This document shows positions 1 through 11,394 of a stretch of 34,400 nucleotides of DNA, one piece after another; position 1 is the stretch's first letter; the number at the start of each line of letters is the position of its first letter. A program made the position numbers and the translations under genes. The notes below the pieces were generated by a model, which saw only the letters and a list, made by a program, of their open reading frames with translations, ran no database searches and had not been told where the DNA came from. Source of the DNA: Pluralibacter sp. (lineage in GTDB: Bacteria > Pseudomonadota > Gammaproteobacteria > Enterobacterales > Enterobacteriaceae); assembly GCF_019237635.1 (NCBI RefSeq), contig NZ_JAFAGS010000048.1, positions 1 through 34,400 on the forward strand. The letters are read 5' to 3'.

Positions 1-1331
1 AGCTCGTGCCAGTTGTGCTGGATAACCACCAGTTCATCTGAATTTTCCACACGGCTTTCGTCCCAGGCCGGGAGCGCATCGACCGCGCGGGCGTAGGGCA
101 TCCGTTTACGAATATCTTCTGCTGCCGACCAGCCATAGACCAGACACTCAAGCAGTGAGTTCGACGCCATACGGTTGGCGCCGTGCAGACCGGTATAGCT
201 GACTTCGCCAATCGCGTACAGACCGTCGACGTCGGTGCGGCCAAAGTCATCCACCATCACGCCGCCACAGGTATAGTGCGCCGCCGGTACAATTGGCACC
301 GGCTCTTTGGTCAGGTCGATGCCCAGCCCCAACAGCTTCTCGTAGATCATCGGAAAGTGCTGGCGCACAAACGCTTCCGGTTTGTGGCTGATATCGAGAT
401 ACATGCAGTCGGCGCCGAGACGCTTCATCTCATGGTCAATCGCGCGGGCGACGATGTCGCGAGGCGCAAGCTCGGCGCGTTCGTCAAAATCCGGCATAAA
501 GCGCGTGCCGTCAGGGCGTTTGAGCAGCGCGCCTTCGCCACGTAGCGCTTCGGTGAGTAAAAAGTTGCGCGCCTGCGGGTGATACAGGGCTGTCGGGTGA
601 AACTGATTAAACTCGAGGTTTGCCACCCGGCAACCTGCGCGCCAGGCCATGGCGATGCCGTCACCGGAGGAGATATCCGGGTTGGTGGTGTACTGATAAA
701 CCTTGGAGGCGCCGCCGGTGGCCAGCACCACGGATTTCGCCTGGCAGGTTTCCACGGTCTCTTTGTTGCGATTCCAGACCCATGCACCGACGATGCGGCG
801 GGTGCCGGGCAAGCCAATCTTATCGGAGACGATCAAATCCACCGCGTTACTGCGCTCAATGACCCGAATGTTAGGGTGGCTCAGCGCTTTGCTGACCAAC
901 GTGGTTTCCACCTCTTTGCCGGTCGCGTCGGCAGCGTGCAGGATCCGACGATGACTATGCCCGCCCTCACGGGTCAAGTGATAGCTCTCTTCACCGTTGG
1001 CCTGTACTTGGGTGTCAAACAGCACGCCCTGATCGATAAGCCACTGTACGCAATGGCGGGCGTTGCTGGCGACAAAGGAGGCCGCATGGCGATCGCAAAT
1101 ACCGGCGCCAGCGACCAGTGTGTCTTCAACATGGGACTCAATGCTGTCGGTTTCATCAAACACCGCAGCAATACCGCCCTGGGCATAAAATGTCGATCCT
1201 TCGCTGACGGGACCTTTGCTGAGTACGACCACCGAATGGTGCTCAGCGAGGCGCAGCGCAAGGGATAAACCAGCAGCACCGCTGCCGACGATGAGGACAT
1301 CACAAGAGAGATCGGGAGTTGTATTTAGCAT
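1..1331 (-). CDS. nadB: L-aspartate oxidase, C-terminal part outside window
   Basis: Flavoprotein that oxidises L-aspartate to iminoaspartate, the first step of de novo NAD synthesis, working with quinolinate synthase NadA in the cytoplasm. The minus-strand frame is open from an ATG at 1331 to the window edge, giving about 443 of the usual 540 residues. The N-terminus carries the FAD-binding glycine motif GSGAAG (residues 16-21). The stretch [12 protein letters not shown], typical of the succinate dehydrogenase/NadB flavoprotein family, is readable near 950-1000. The last visible residues ([10 protein letters not shown]) still match NadB, so there is no frameshift; the gene simply leaves the window. 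It diverges from rpoE. A NadR operator sits immediately upstream, which supports both the start and the identification. Confidence 0.96.
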   Translation of the reverse strand, partial: MLNTTPDLSCDVLIVGSGAAGLSLALRLAEHHSVVVLSKGPVSEGSTFYAQGGIAAVFDETDSIESHVEDTLVAGAGICDRHAASFVASNARHCVQWLIDQGVLFDTQVQANGEESYHLTREGGHSHRRILHAADATGKEVETTLVSKALSHPNIRVIERSNAVDLIVSDKIGLPGTRRIVGAWVWNRNKETVETCQAKSVVLATGGASKVYQYTTNPDISSGDGIAMAWRAGCRVANLEFNQFHPTALYHPQARNFLLTEALRGEGALLKRPDGTRFMPDFDERAELAPRDIVARAIDHEMKRLGADCMYLDISHKPEAFVRQHFPMIYEKLLGLGIDLTKEPVPIVPAAHYTCGGVMVDDFGRTDVDGLYAIGEVSYTGLHGANRMASNSLLECLVYGWSAAEDIRKRMPYARAVDALPAWDESRVENSDELVVIQHNWHE

Positions 1332-1333
1332 GT

Positions 1334-1351
1334 TGTTTAATTTACTAAACA
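1334..1351 (-). promoter_or_regulatory. NadR operator of nadB
   Basis: A perfect inverted repeat TGTTTA-N6-TAAACA lies directly upstream of the nadB ATG. This is the established NadR (NAD repressor) box. A second, weaker copy (CGTTGA-N6-TAAACA) is at 1408-1425. Repression of nadB when NAD is plentiful is inferred from the family. Confidence 0.9.
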
Positions 1352-1361
1352 GTGTTTGTTC

Positions 1362-1367
1362 AGCATA
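1362..1367 (-). promoter_or_regulatory. nadB promoter -10 element
   Basis: The minus strand reads TGC-TATGCT, an extended -10. No good -35 is visible at 16-18 bases upstream. The start would fall near 1355, putting the NadR box 1334-1351 just downstream of it, so bound NadR would block initiation or escape. From here to about 1560 I see nothing else I can support except the second NadR-like site. Confidence 0.5.
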
Positions 1368-1563
1368 GCACCATAAAGCGACGAACAGCACGCAATTTTT
1401 TCTTGTACGTTGAGCTTGCTAAACAGAAGGGGGAAGGGAGATGAACTGTAAAGGTAAAAAAATAATTGCGAAGCAGATCGTTAGCTTCAGATTTTATGAT
1501 GAAAAAAAGCGTGTGTTACGTTACTCTGCTGGTTGATTTCAGACGTCTATTCGCGCACCTGAC

Positions 1564-1592
1564 TCTTCATTAAGTATTGGTAGACTTATAAT
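1564..1592 (+). promoter_or_regulatory. rpoE upstream sigma-70 promoter
   Basis: A perfect -10 TATAAT is at 1587-1592, with a weak -35 TCTTCA at 1564-1569 (17-base spacer). The predicted start near 1599 gives a leader of about 150 bases before rpoE. That leader contains the whole small upstream ORF at 1650-1754, so only this transcript could express it. Confidence 0.6.
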
Positions 1593-1641
1593 GAATGATA
1601 ATGAACGGTCTACTGTGATTAGCAAAAAGTAAAAGCGTAAC

Positions 1642-1669
1642 TGAACTTTATGGCAACCGCGCACTCTAA
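1642..1669 (+). promoter_or_regulatory. rpoE autoregulatory sigma-E promoter
   Basis: TGAACTT at 1642-1648 is followed by a 16-base spacer and TCTAA at 1665-1669. This matches the sigma-E consensus (GGAACTT, then TCTGA/TCAAA). The rpoE gene is known to be self-activated by sigma-E in enterics. The predicted start is near 1676, downstream of the ATG of the leader ORF, so this transcript would carry only the 3' part of that ORF. Confidence 0.75.
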
Positions 1670-1754
1670 CCTCGTGCTTGCTCATAGTGCAGTGATGGAG
1701 TGGCGTTCTGATTACGCATGGGAATTTGGTTTGAGGAGACATTACCTCGGATGA
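1650..1754 (+). CDS. rseD: small leader ORF overlapping rpoE start (RseD-like)
   Basis: A 34-codon ORF starts at ATG 1650 and stops at TGA 1752-1754. The stop overlaps the rpoE ATG (1751) as ATGA in another frame. The product begins MATAHSNLVLAHSAV and ends FGLRRHYLG. In E. coli a leader peptide named rseD sits at this place and couples its translation to rpoE, with CsrA control reported. From memory that ORF is longer (about 51 codons). Here an in-frame TAA at 1638-1640 limits the ATG-started version to 34 codons, unless a non-ATG codon such as CTG 1641 is used. Its ribosome-binding site is weak. The ATGA overlap is seen; the coupling is inferred. Confidence 0.6.
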   Translation: MATAHSNLVLAHSAVMEWRSDYAWEFGLRRHYLG

Positions 1755-2326
1755 GCGAGCAGTTAACGGATCAGGTCCTTGTCGAACGGGTCCAGAAGGG
1801 AGATCAGAAGGCGTTTAACCTGCTGGTAGTGCGTTATCAGCATAAGGTGGCGAGCCTGGTTTCCCGCTATGTGCCGTCGGGCGATGTGCCTGACGTGGTG
1901 CAAGAGTCTTTTATAAAGGCCTATCGTGCGCTGGATTCTTTCCGGGGGGATAGTGCTTTCTATACCTGGCTGTACCGTATCGCCGTCAACACGGCGAAGA
2001 ATTACCTGGTTGCTCAAGGGCGACGTCCGCCATCCAGCGATGTGGATGCGATTGACGCAGAAAACTACGAAAGTGGCGGCGCACTGAAAGAAATTTCGAA
2101 CCCTGAGAACTTAATGTTGTCAGAAGAACTGAGACAAATAGTTTTCCGTACCATTGAGTCGCTTCCGGAAGATTTACGCATGGCAATTACGCTGCGGGAG
2201 TTGGATGGCCTGAGCTATGAAGAGATAGCCGCTATCATGGATTGTCCGGTGGGTACGGTTCGTTCACGTATCTTCCGTGCACGGGAAGCTATTGATAATA
2301 AAGTTCAACCGCTAATCAGGCGTTGA
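1751..2326 (+). CDS. rpoE: RNA polymerase sigma factor sigma-E (RpoE)
   Basis: Extracytoplasmic-function sigma factor that directs transcription of outer-membrane protein folding and periplasmic stress genes. Length is 191 aa, the family length, starting MSEQLTDQVL. The upstream in-frame ATG at 1718 would add 11 unfamiliar residues and is not used; GAGGAG lies 10-15 bases before ATG 1751. Region 2 (about residues 15-95) includes the DVVQESFIKAYRA and FYTWLYRIAVNTAKN segments for -10 recognition. Region 4 (about 130-190) includes LRMAITLRELDGLSYEEIA and the helix VGTVRSRIFRARE for -35 recognition. It is the first gene of rpoE-rseABC, followed by its own anti-sigma factor. Confidence 0.98.
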   Translation: MSEQLTDQVLVERVQKGDQKAFNLLVVRYQHKVASLVSRYVPSGDVPDVVQESFIKAYRALDSFRGDSAFYTWLYRIAVNTAKNYLVAQGRRPPSSDVDAIDAENYESGGALKEISNPENLMLSEELRQIVFRTIESLPEDLRMAITLRELDGLSYEEIAAIMDCPVGTVRSRIFRAREAIDNKVQPLIRR

Positions 2327-2357
2327 CGATGGCGGAATACTGGAAAAGGTATTAGGC

Positions 2358-3008
2358 ATGCAGAAAGAAAAACTTTCCGCTTTAATGGATGGGGAAACGC
2401 TGGACAGTGAACTGCTCAACGAGCTGACTCACTCCACTGAAATGCAAAAAACGTGGGAGAGTTACCATCTCATCCGCGACACCATGCGCGGTGATACGGC
2501 AGAAACTCTTCACTTTGACGTCTCAGCAAGCGTGATGGCGGCCATCGCGAACGAGCCCGTTCGCCAGGCGACGCCGCTCATTCCTGAAGCCCAGCCAGCG
2601 CCGCACCAGTGGCAGAAAATGCCATTCTGGAACAAAGTTCGTCCGTGGGCGAGTTCATTAACCCAAATGGGTGTTGCGGCTTGTGTTTCACTTGCAGTCA
2701 TCGTGGGCGTCCAGCACTATAATGGAAAATCTGAAACTTCCCAGCAGCCGGAAGCGCCGGTGTTCAACACCCTGCCGATGATGGGCAAAGCCAGCCCGGT
2801 AAGCCTGGGAGTACCTGCTGATGCTAACGCCGGAACCGGCCAACAGCAGCAGGTGCAGGAGCAGCGTCGCCGCATTAACGCAATGTTGCAGGATTACGAA
2901 TTGCAGCGTCGTCTGCATTCTGAACAGCTTCAGTTTGAACAGGCACAGACCCAGCAGGCTGCGGTTCAGGTGCCAGGATATCAAACGTTAGGAACGCAAT
3001 CGCAGTAA
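2358..3008 (+). CDS. rseA: Anti-sigma-E factor RseA
   Basis: Inner-membrane anti-sigma factor that holds sigma-E inactive until cut by DegS and then RseP. It is 216 aa, as in E. coli. Residues 1-100 form the cytoplasmic sigma-binding domain (MQKEKLSALMDGE start). One membrane segment spans about 101-118, and the periplasmic part is Gln-rich. Both known cleavage positions are preserved: V148-S149 in ASPVSLG for DegS, and A108-C109 in GVAACVS for RseP. The Gln-rich stretches around residues 160-200 fit the PDZ-blocking regions described for RseP control. Its stop overlaps the rseB start by one base (TAATG), suggesting coupled translation. Confidence 0.97.
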   Translation: MQKEKLSALMDGETLDSELLNELTHSTEMQKTWESYHLIRDTMRGDTAETLHFDVSASVMAAIANEPVRQATPLIPEAQPAPHQWQKMPFWNKVRPWASSLTQMGVAACVSLAVIVGVQHYNGKSETSQQPEAPVFNTLPMMGKASPVSLGVPADANAGTGQQQQVQEQRRRINAMLQDYELQRRLHSEQLQFEQAQTQQAAVQVPGYQTLGTQSQ

Positions 3009-3961
3009 TGAAGCAACTTTGGTGTGCCATGTCCCTTGTGGCTGGTAGCCTGTTCTTCTCCGTTAACGCCTCGGCAGATGTATCGTCCGGGGCGTTGTTG
3101 CAGGAGATGAATATGGCAAGCCAGTCTCTCAACTATGAGCTGTCCTTCATCAGCATCAACAAGCAGGGCGTAGAGTCATTACGTTATCGCCACGCGCGGC
3201 TGAATAACCAGCCGCTGGCGCAACTGCTGCAGATGGACGGACCGCGTCGTGAAGTTGTGCAACGCGGCAGCGAAATCAGCTACTTCGAGCCAGGCCTCGA
3301 TCCTTTCACGCTCAACGGCGATTACATCGTCGACTCGCTGCCTTCGCTAATCTATACCGATTTTAAACGCCTCTCGCCGTACTATGATTTCATCTCTGTT
3401 GGTCGCACCCGCATCGCGGACCGGCTGTGCGAGGTGATCCGCGTGGTGGCGAGAGACGGTACCCGCTACAGCTATATTGTCTGGCTGGATGCGGAAACCA
3501 AGCTGCCGATGCGCGTTGACCTGCTGGATCGCGATGGCGAAACGCTGGAGCAGTTCCGCGTGATTTCGTTTTCCGTCAGCCCTCAGGTGAGCGACTATAT
3601 GCAAAATCTGGCGAAAGCCAGCTTGCCGCCGCAGCTCTCCGTTCCGTCCGGCGATAAAGCGAAATTCAGTTGGGCGCCAGCCTGGCTGCCCGAGGGGTTT
3701 GTCGAGGTTGCAGAGAGTCGGCGCAGGCTACCGACCATCGATACCCCGGTGGAGTCCAAGCTCTATTCCGATGGTTTGTTCAGCTTCTCGGTGAACATTA
3801 ACCGCGCCACGCCGACCAGCAGCGAGCAGATGCTGCGTACCGGCCGCCGTACCGTGAGCACCACGGTGCGCGATAACGCGGAAATCACCATCGTCGGCGA
3901 ACTGCCGCCGCAGACGGCGAAGCGCATTGCCGACAGCATTAAACCAGGAACGTCGCCATGA
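3008..3961 (+). CDS. rseB: Sigma-E regulatory periplasmic protein RseB
   Basis: Periplasmic protein that binds RseA and protects it from DegS until it senses off-pathway lipopolysaccharide or lipoprotein. It is 317 aa (E. coli 318). A Sec signal peptide is visible at residues 1-23 (MKQLWCAMSLVAGSLFF core, cleavage after ASA). The MucB/RseB N-terminal lipid-sensing domain covers roughly 25-215. The smaller C-terminal domain that contacts RseA starts about FSWAPAWLPEGF and ends near PGTSP. The start overlaps the rseA stop, and the end overlaps the rseC start (ATGA at 3958). All three Rse proteins are therefore translationally linked to sigma-E. Confidence 0.96.
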   Translation: MKQLWCAMSLVAGSLFFSVNASADVSSGALLQEMNMASQSLNYELSFISINKQGVESLRYRHARLNNQPLAQLLQMDGPRREVVQRGSEISYFEPGLDPFTLNGDYIVDSLPSLIYTDFKRLSPYYDFISVGRTRIADRLCEVIRVVARDGTRYSYIVWLDAETKLPMRVDLLDRDGETLEQFRVISFSVSPQVSDYMQNLAKASLPPQLSVPSGDKAKFSWAPAWLPEGFVEVAESRRRLPTIDTPVESKLYSDGLFSFSVNINRATPTSSEQMLRTGRRTVSTTVRDNAEITIVGELPPQTAKRIADSIKPGTSP

Positions 3962-4437
3962 TCAAAGAGTGGGCGACCGTCATCACCTGGCATGACGGCG
4001 TAGCGCAGGTCAGCTGCGACGTTAAAGCCTCATGCAGCAGTTGTGCTTCTCGTGTAGGCTGCGGCAGCCGGGTGCTCAATAAACTCGGGCCGCAAACCCA
4101 GCACACGATCAGCGTGCCAAGCGCGCAGCCGCTGTCTGTTGGACAAAAAGTGGAGCTGGGTATTGGCGAAGGCAGTCTGCTGACTTCCGCACTGCTGGTT
4201 TACATGACGCCGCTGTTCGGGCTCTTCACCGTCGCAGCGCTGTTCCAGCTTTTCTTTGGCAGCGATCTGGCGGCGCTGACTGGCGCGCTGCTCGGCGGCG
4301 TTGGTGGTTTTCTCATCGCCCGCGGCCTGTCGCCGAAACTGGCGGCGCGCGATGCCCTACAGCCGACAATTTTAAGCGTCGGCTTACCGCCAGAACTGCT
4401 GCGTACCGATACCACATCTTCTGAAATGGGCCAGTGA
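3958..4437 (+). CDS. rseC: SoxR-reducing system / RseC inner-membrane protein
   Basis: 159-aa inner-membrane protein of the RseC/MucC family. It is linked to reduction of SoxR (with Rsx proteins) and weakly to sigma-E control; its biochemical role is not settled. The N-terminal cytoplasmic part holds a cysteine cluster (CDVKASCSSC, then GCGSR at about residues 20-37) that could bind a metal or Fe-S centre. Two adjacent hydrophobic segments follow (about 80-100 and 105-125, LLVYMTPLFGLFTVAALFQL and ALTGALLGGVGGFLIARG). Translation starts within the rseB stop (ATGA). The stop codon lies inside a 16-base palindrome, described separately. Confidence 0.94.
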   Translation: MIKEWATVITWHDGVAQVSCDVKASCSSCASRVGCGSRVLNKLGPQTQHTISVPSAQPLSVGQKVELGIGEGSLLTSALLVYMTPLFGLFTVAALFQLFFGSDLAALTGALLGGVGGFLIARGLSPKLAARDALQPTILSVGLPPELLRTDTTSSEMGQ

Positions 4438-4456
4438 ATTCACTGGCTTTTATCTT
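4431..4456 (+). terminator. Palindrome over rseC stop, possible terminator/attenuator
   Basis: A perfect 16-base palindrome CCAGTGAATTCACTGG (4431-4446) spans the rseC stop codon and is followed by CTTTTATCTTT. As RNA it forms a 6-bp stem with an AAUU loop, then a U-rich tail. The stem is short, so termination is probably partial. It lies between the rpoE-rse group and the separate lepA promoter. Confidence 0.45.
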
Positions 4457-4515
4457 TATTTACCTCTGTCACGGGATCTCCCTTCTGGTAACCGCTATGC
4501 TTGCCGGAAGAGCAT

Positions 4516-4544
4516 TTCCTGGTGACGGAGATGTAGTGTAGAAT
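4516..4544 (+). promoter_or_regulatory. lepA-lepB promoter
   Basis: TTCCTG (4516-4521) and TAGAAT (4539-4544) are separated by 17 bases, about 75 bases before the lepA ATG. The separate promoter is consistent with lepA-lepB being transcribed at a higher level than the sigma-E genes upstream. Confidence 0.5.
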
Positions 4545-4622
4545 GCGGCGTTTTCGAACGATCAATACGTCAGGCGCAGAACAGCGGCCTCCAGGAATTC
4601 GTAAGGCATAATTAACTCTAAT

Positions 4623-6422
<1,800 letters not shown>

Positions 6423-6438
6423 CCCTTAAGGAGTTGGC

Positions 6439-7413
6439 ATGGCGAACATGTTTGCCCTGATCCTGGTCGTGGCTACCCTGGTGACGGGCGTCTTATGGTG
6501 CCTGGATAAGTTTATTTTTGCACCAAAACGCCGTGAACGTCAGGCCGCCGCGCAGGCGGCGACGGGGAATTCGCTTGATCCTAAGACCCTGAAGAAAGTC
6601 GACCCGAAACCGGGCTGGCTGGAAACCGGGGCATCGGTATTCCCGGTGCTGGCGATCGTGCTGGTGGTGCGCTCGTTTATCTATGAGCCGTTTCAAATTC
6701 CTTCGGGCTCGATGATGCCGACGCTGCTGATCGGGGACTTTATTCTGGTGGAGAAATACGCCTACGGAATTAAAGATCCTATTTATCAGAAGACGCTAAT
6801 CGAAACGGGACATCCGAAACGTGGCGATATCGTGGTGTTCAAATATCCCGAAGATCCGCGCCTGGACTATATTAAGCGCGCGATTGGCGTTCCCGGGGAT
6901 AAAGTCACCTACGATCCGGTCGCGAAAGAGCTCACCATTCAGCCAGGCTGCAGTTCAGGCCGGGCCTGCGGCAACGCGCTGCCGGTGACCTACTCAAACG
7001 TTGAGGCGAGCGATTTCGTCCAGACGTTTGCTCGTCGTAACGGCGGGGAAGCGACCAGCGGTTTCTGGCAGTTGCCGAAGGGCGAGCGCAAAGAAAACGG
7101 CGTGCGTCTGACGGAGCGTAAAGAGACGCTCGGCGATGTGACCCACCGCATTCTGACGGTGCCTATCGCGCAGGATCAGTTGGGAATGTACTACCAGCAA
7201 CCAGGCCAGCCGCTGGCGACCTGGGTTGTGCCGCCAGGCCACTACTTCATGATGGGCGACAACCGCGACAACAGCGCCGACAGCCGCTACTGGGGCTTCG
7301 TTCCTGAGGCGAACCTGGTGGGTAAAGCGGTTGGCATCTGGATGAGCTTTGAAAAACAAGAAGGCGAATGGCCGACCGGCGTACGTTTAAATCGTATTGG
7401 CGGCATCCATTAA
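6439..7413 (+). CDS. lepB: Signal peptidase I (leader peptidase)
   Basis: Inner-membrane serine protease that removes Sec and Tat signal peptides on the periplasmic face. It is 324 aa, as in E. coli. Two N-terminal membrane segments are visible (about residues 4-22 and 62-77) around a basic cytoplasmic loop (PKRRERQAAAQ). The catalytic serine is S91 in PSGSMMPT, and the general-base lysine is K146 in YIKRAIGVPGD. The box E motif GDNRDNSADSR is near residue 273. An AAGGAG ribosome site stands 7 bases before the ATG. The gene is co-transcribed with lepA and followed by a stem-loop lacking a U tract. Confidence 0.98.
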   Translation: MANMFALILVVATLVTGVLWCLDKFIFAPKRRERQAAAQAATGNSLDPKTLKKVDPKPGWLETGASVFPVLAIVLVVRSFIYEPFQIPSGSMMPTLLIGDFILVEKYAYGIKDPIYQKTLIETGHPKRGDIVVFKYPEDPRLDYIKRAIGVPGDKVTYDPVAKELTIQPGCSSGRACGNALPVTYSNVEASDFVQTFARRNGGEATSGFWQLPKGERKENGVRLTERKETLGDVTHRILTVPIAQDQLGMYYQQPGQPLATWVVPPGHYFMMGDNRDNSADSRYWGFVPEANLVGKAVGIWMSFEKQEGEWPTGVRLNRIGGIH

Positions 7414-7429
7414 TTTCGCGTTTTTTGTT

Positions 7430-7457
7430 CATGCCGCCGCAAATACGCGGCGGCATG
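7430..7457 (+). other. Stem-loop after lepB
   Basis: CATGCCGCCG (7430-7439) pairs perfectly with CGGCGGCATG (7448-7457) over an 8-base loop. No T tract follows on either strand, so it is not a canonical intrinsic terminator. It may protect the lepA-lepB mRNA 3' end or be a Rho-dependent stop. Confidence 0.6.
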
Positions 7458-7488
7458 AAATATTTAGAATATAAATTCCTTCAGACTA

Positions 7489-7517
7489 ACGACATCCCCC
7501 CCCGTTGCGTATAGAAT
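7489..7517 (+). promoter_or_regulatory. rnc-era-recO promoter with C8 tract in spacer
   Basis: ACGACA (7489-7494) and TAGAAT (7512-7517) are 17 bases apart. The start would be near 7524. The spacer contains eight consecutive C (7496-7503), and another six C (7520-7525) fall at the predicted start site. Confidence 0.6.
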
Positions 7518-7538
7518 ATCCCCCCGAAGTTTTAGGTT

Positions 7539-7602
7539 GGCGCCCGCTCGGGAGCCACGGCACACGAAACCGCGTTGGTTATTTCAGGTCGGTTTCGTGT
7601 GC
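7539..7602 (+). promoter_or_regulatory. rnc leader hairpins, RNase III autoregulation site
   Basis: Two stem-loops lie in the 5' leader. The first is GGC-g-CCC / GGG-a-GCC (7539-7556). The second is a perfect 13-bp stem, GCACACGAAACCG (7560-7572) with CGGTTTCGTGTGC (7590-7602), with a 17-base loop. In E. coli RNase III cleaves a leader hairpin at this position in its own mRNA, destabilising it, which gives negative autoregulation. The stem is seen; the cleavage is inferred from the family. Confidence 0.85.
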
Positions 7603-7633
7603 TGAATTTTTGACGCATTCATTTTATTGGTAA

Positions 7634-9219
<1,586 letters not shown>

Positions 9220-9229
9220 GTAAACGCTC

Positions 9230-9958
9230 ATGGAGGGCTGGCAGCGCGCTTTCGTCCTGCATAGTCGCCCCTGGAGCGAAACCAGCCTGATGCTGGACGT
9301 CTTCACGGAAGAGTCGGGTCGCGTGCGCCTTGTCGCTAAAGGCGCACGTTCCAAACGTTCTAATCTGAAAGGCGCCTTGCAGCCTTTTACCCCCCTGTTG
9401 GTCCGTTTTGGCGGGCGCGGCGATGTTAAAACGTTGCGCAGCGCGGAGGCGGTCTCGCTGGCGCTGCCGCTCAGCGGCATCACGCTCTACAGCGGTCTTT
9501 ATGTCAATGAGCTTATCTCCCGTGTGCTCGAACATGAGACCCGCTTTTCTGAACTCTTTTTTGATTATCTGCACTGTATTCAGGCGCTTGCTGGCGCCAC
9601 TTGTTCCCCTGAACCCGCGCTCAGGCGTTTTGAGCTCGCGCTGCTCGGCCATTTAGGTTACGGCGTCGATTTCCTGCACTGCGCGGGCAGCGGTGAGGAG
9701 GTCGATGACACCATGACCTATCGCTACCGTGAGGAAAAAGGGTTTATCGCCAGCGTCGTTTTCGACAACAGCACCTTTACCGGGCGACAGTTGAAAGCGC
9801 TTGATGCACGAGAATTTCCGGATGTTGATACATTGCGCGCTGCGAAACGCTTTACCCGTATGGCGCTAAAGCCGTATCTTGGGGGCAAGCCGTTAAAAAG
9901 CCGGGAGCTGTTCCGGCAATTTATGCCAAAACGCGCAGTGAAAACGAATAATGATTAA
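9230..9958 (+). CDS. recO: DNA repair protein RecO
   Basis: Recombination mediator that works with RecR (and RecF) to load RecA on SSB-coated gaps and to anneal strands. It is 242 aa, as in E. coli, starting [17 protein letters not shown]. The N-terminal OB fold (about 1-80) is basic ([14 protein letters not shown]). The helical remainder ends in a basic tail ([14 protein letters not shown]). Third gene of rnc-era-recO, separated from era by 10 bases and from pdxJ by 11. Confidence 0.97.
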   Translation: MEGWQRAFVLHSRPWSETSLMLDVFTEESGRVRLVAKGARSKRSNLKGALQPFTPLLVRFGGRGDVKTLRSAEAVSLALPLSGITLYSGLYVNELISRVLEHETRFSELFFDYLHCIQALAGATCSPEPALRRFELALLGHLGYGVDFLHCAGSGEEVDDTMTYRYREEKGFIASVVFDNSTFTGRQLKALDAREFPDVDTLRAAKRFTRMALKPYLGGKPLKSRELFRQFMPKRAVKTNND

Positions 9959-9969
9959 CGAGGATTGTC

Positions 9970-10700
9970 ATGGCTGAATTACTGTTAGGCGTCAACATTG
10001 ACCACATTGCCACTTTACGTAACGCGCGTGGAACGGCGTACCCTGACCCGGTGCAGGCGGCGTTTATCGCCGAGCAGGCCGGGGCAGACGGTATCACCGT
10101 GCATTTACGTGAAGATCGTCGCCATATTACCGATCGCGATGTGCGTATTTTACGCCAGACGCTCGACACCCGAATGAACCTGGAAATGGCGGTCACCGAA
10201 GAGATGCTGGCTATCGCCTGCGAAACCAAACCGCATTTCTGCTGCCTGGTGCCGGAAAAGCGTCAGGAAGTGACCACCGAAGGCGGTCTGGACGTGGCCG
10301 GCCAGCGCGACAAAATGCGTGACGCCTGCAAACGCCTGGCGGATGCCGGTATTCAGGTATCGCTGTTTATCGACGCCGATGATGAGCAGATCAAAGCCGC
10401 AGCCGAGGTTGGCGCCCCGTATATCGAAATTCATACCGGCTGCTATGCGGATGCCAAAACGGAAGAGACGCAGGCGAAAGAGCTGGCGCGTATCGCGAAA
10501 GCGGCAACCTACGCTGCGAGCCTGGGGCTGAAGGTGAACGCCGGTCATGGTCTGACCTACCATAACGTCAAAGCCATCGCCGCGTTGCCGGAAATGCATG
10601 AGCTGAACATTGGCCACGCGATTATCGGTCGTGCGGTGATGAGCGGTCTGAAAGAGGCGGTGGCTGAGATGAAGCGTCTGATGCTGGAAGCGCGCGGGTA

Positions 10701-10701
<1 letters not shown>
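9970..10701 (+). CDS. pdxJ: Pyridoxine 5'-phosphate synthase
   Basis: Condenses 1-deoxyxylulose 5-phosphate with 3-amino-2-oxopropyl phosphate (the PdxA product) to make pyridoxine phosphate, in the last assembly step of vitamin B6 synthesis. It is 243 aa, a TIM barrel. Conserved segments are [21 protein letters not shown] at the N-terminus (written in parts: [11 protein letters not shown] and ARGTAYPDP), [15 protein letters not shown], and the phosphate-binding [10 protein letters not shown] and [14 protein letters not shown] stands before the ATG. The stop overlaps the acpS start by one base (TAATG), as in the E. coli pdxJ-acpS pair. Confidence 0.98.
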
Positions 10702-11383
<682 letters not shown>

Positions 11384-11394
11384 TCATTCTCTGT

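Noticed and set aside
1539-1742. 67-codon minus-strand ORF in the nadB-rpoE gap
   Set aside because: Overlaps two good rpoE promoters and the conserved leader ORF; no ribosome site or family.
1718-1750. Upstream in-frame ATG extension of rpoE
   Set aside because: Adds 11 residues absent from the family and would bypass the ATGA overlap and Shine-Dalgarno.
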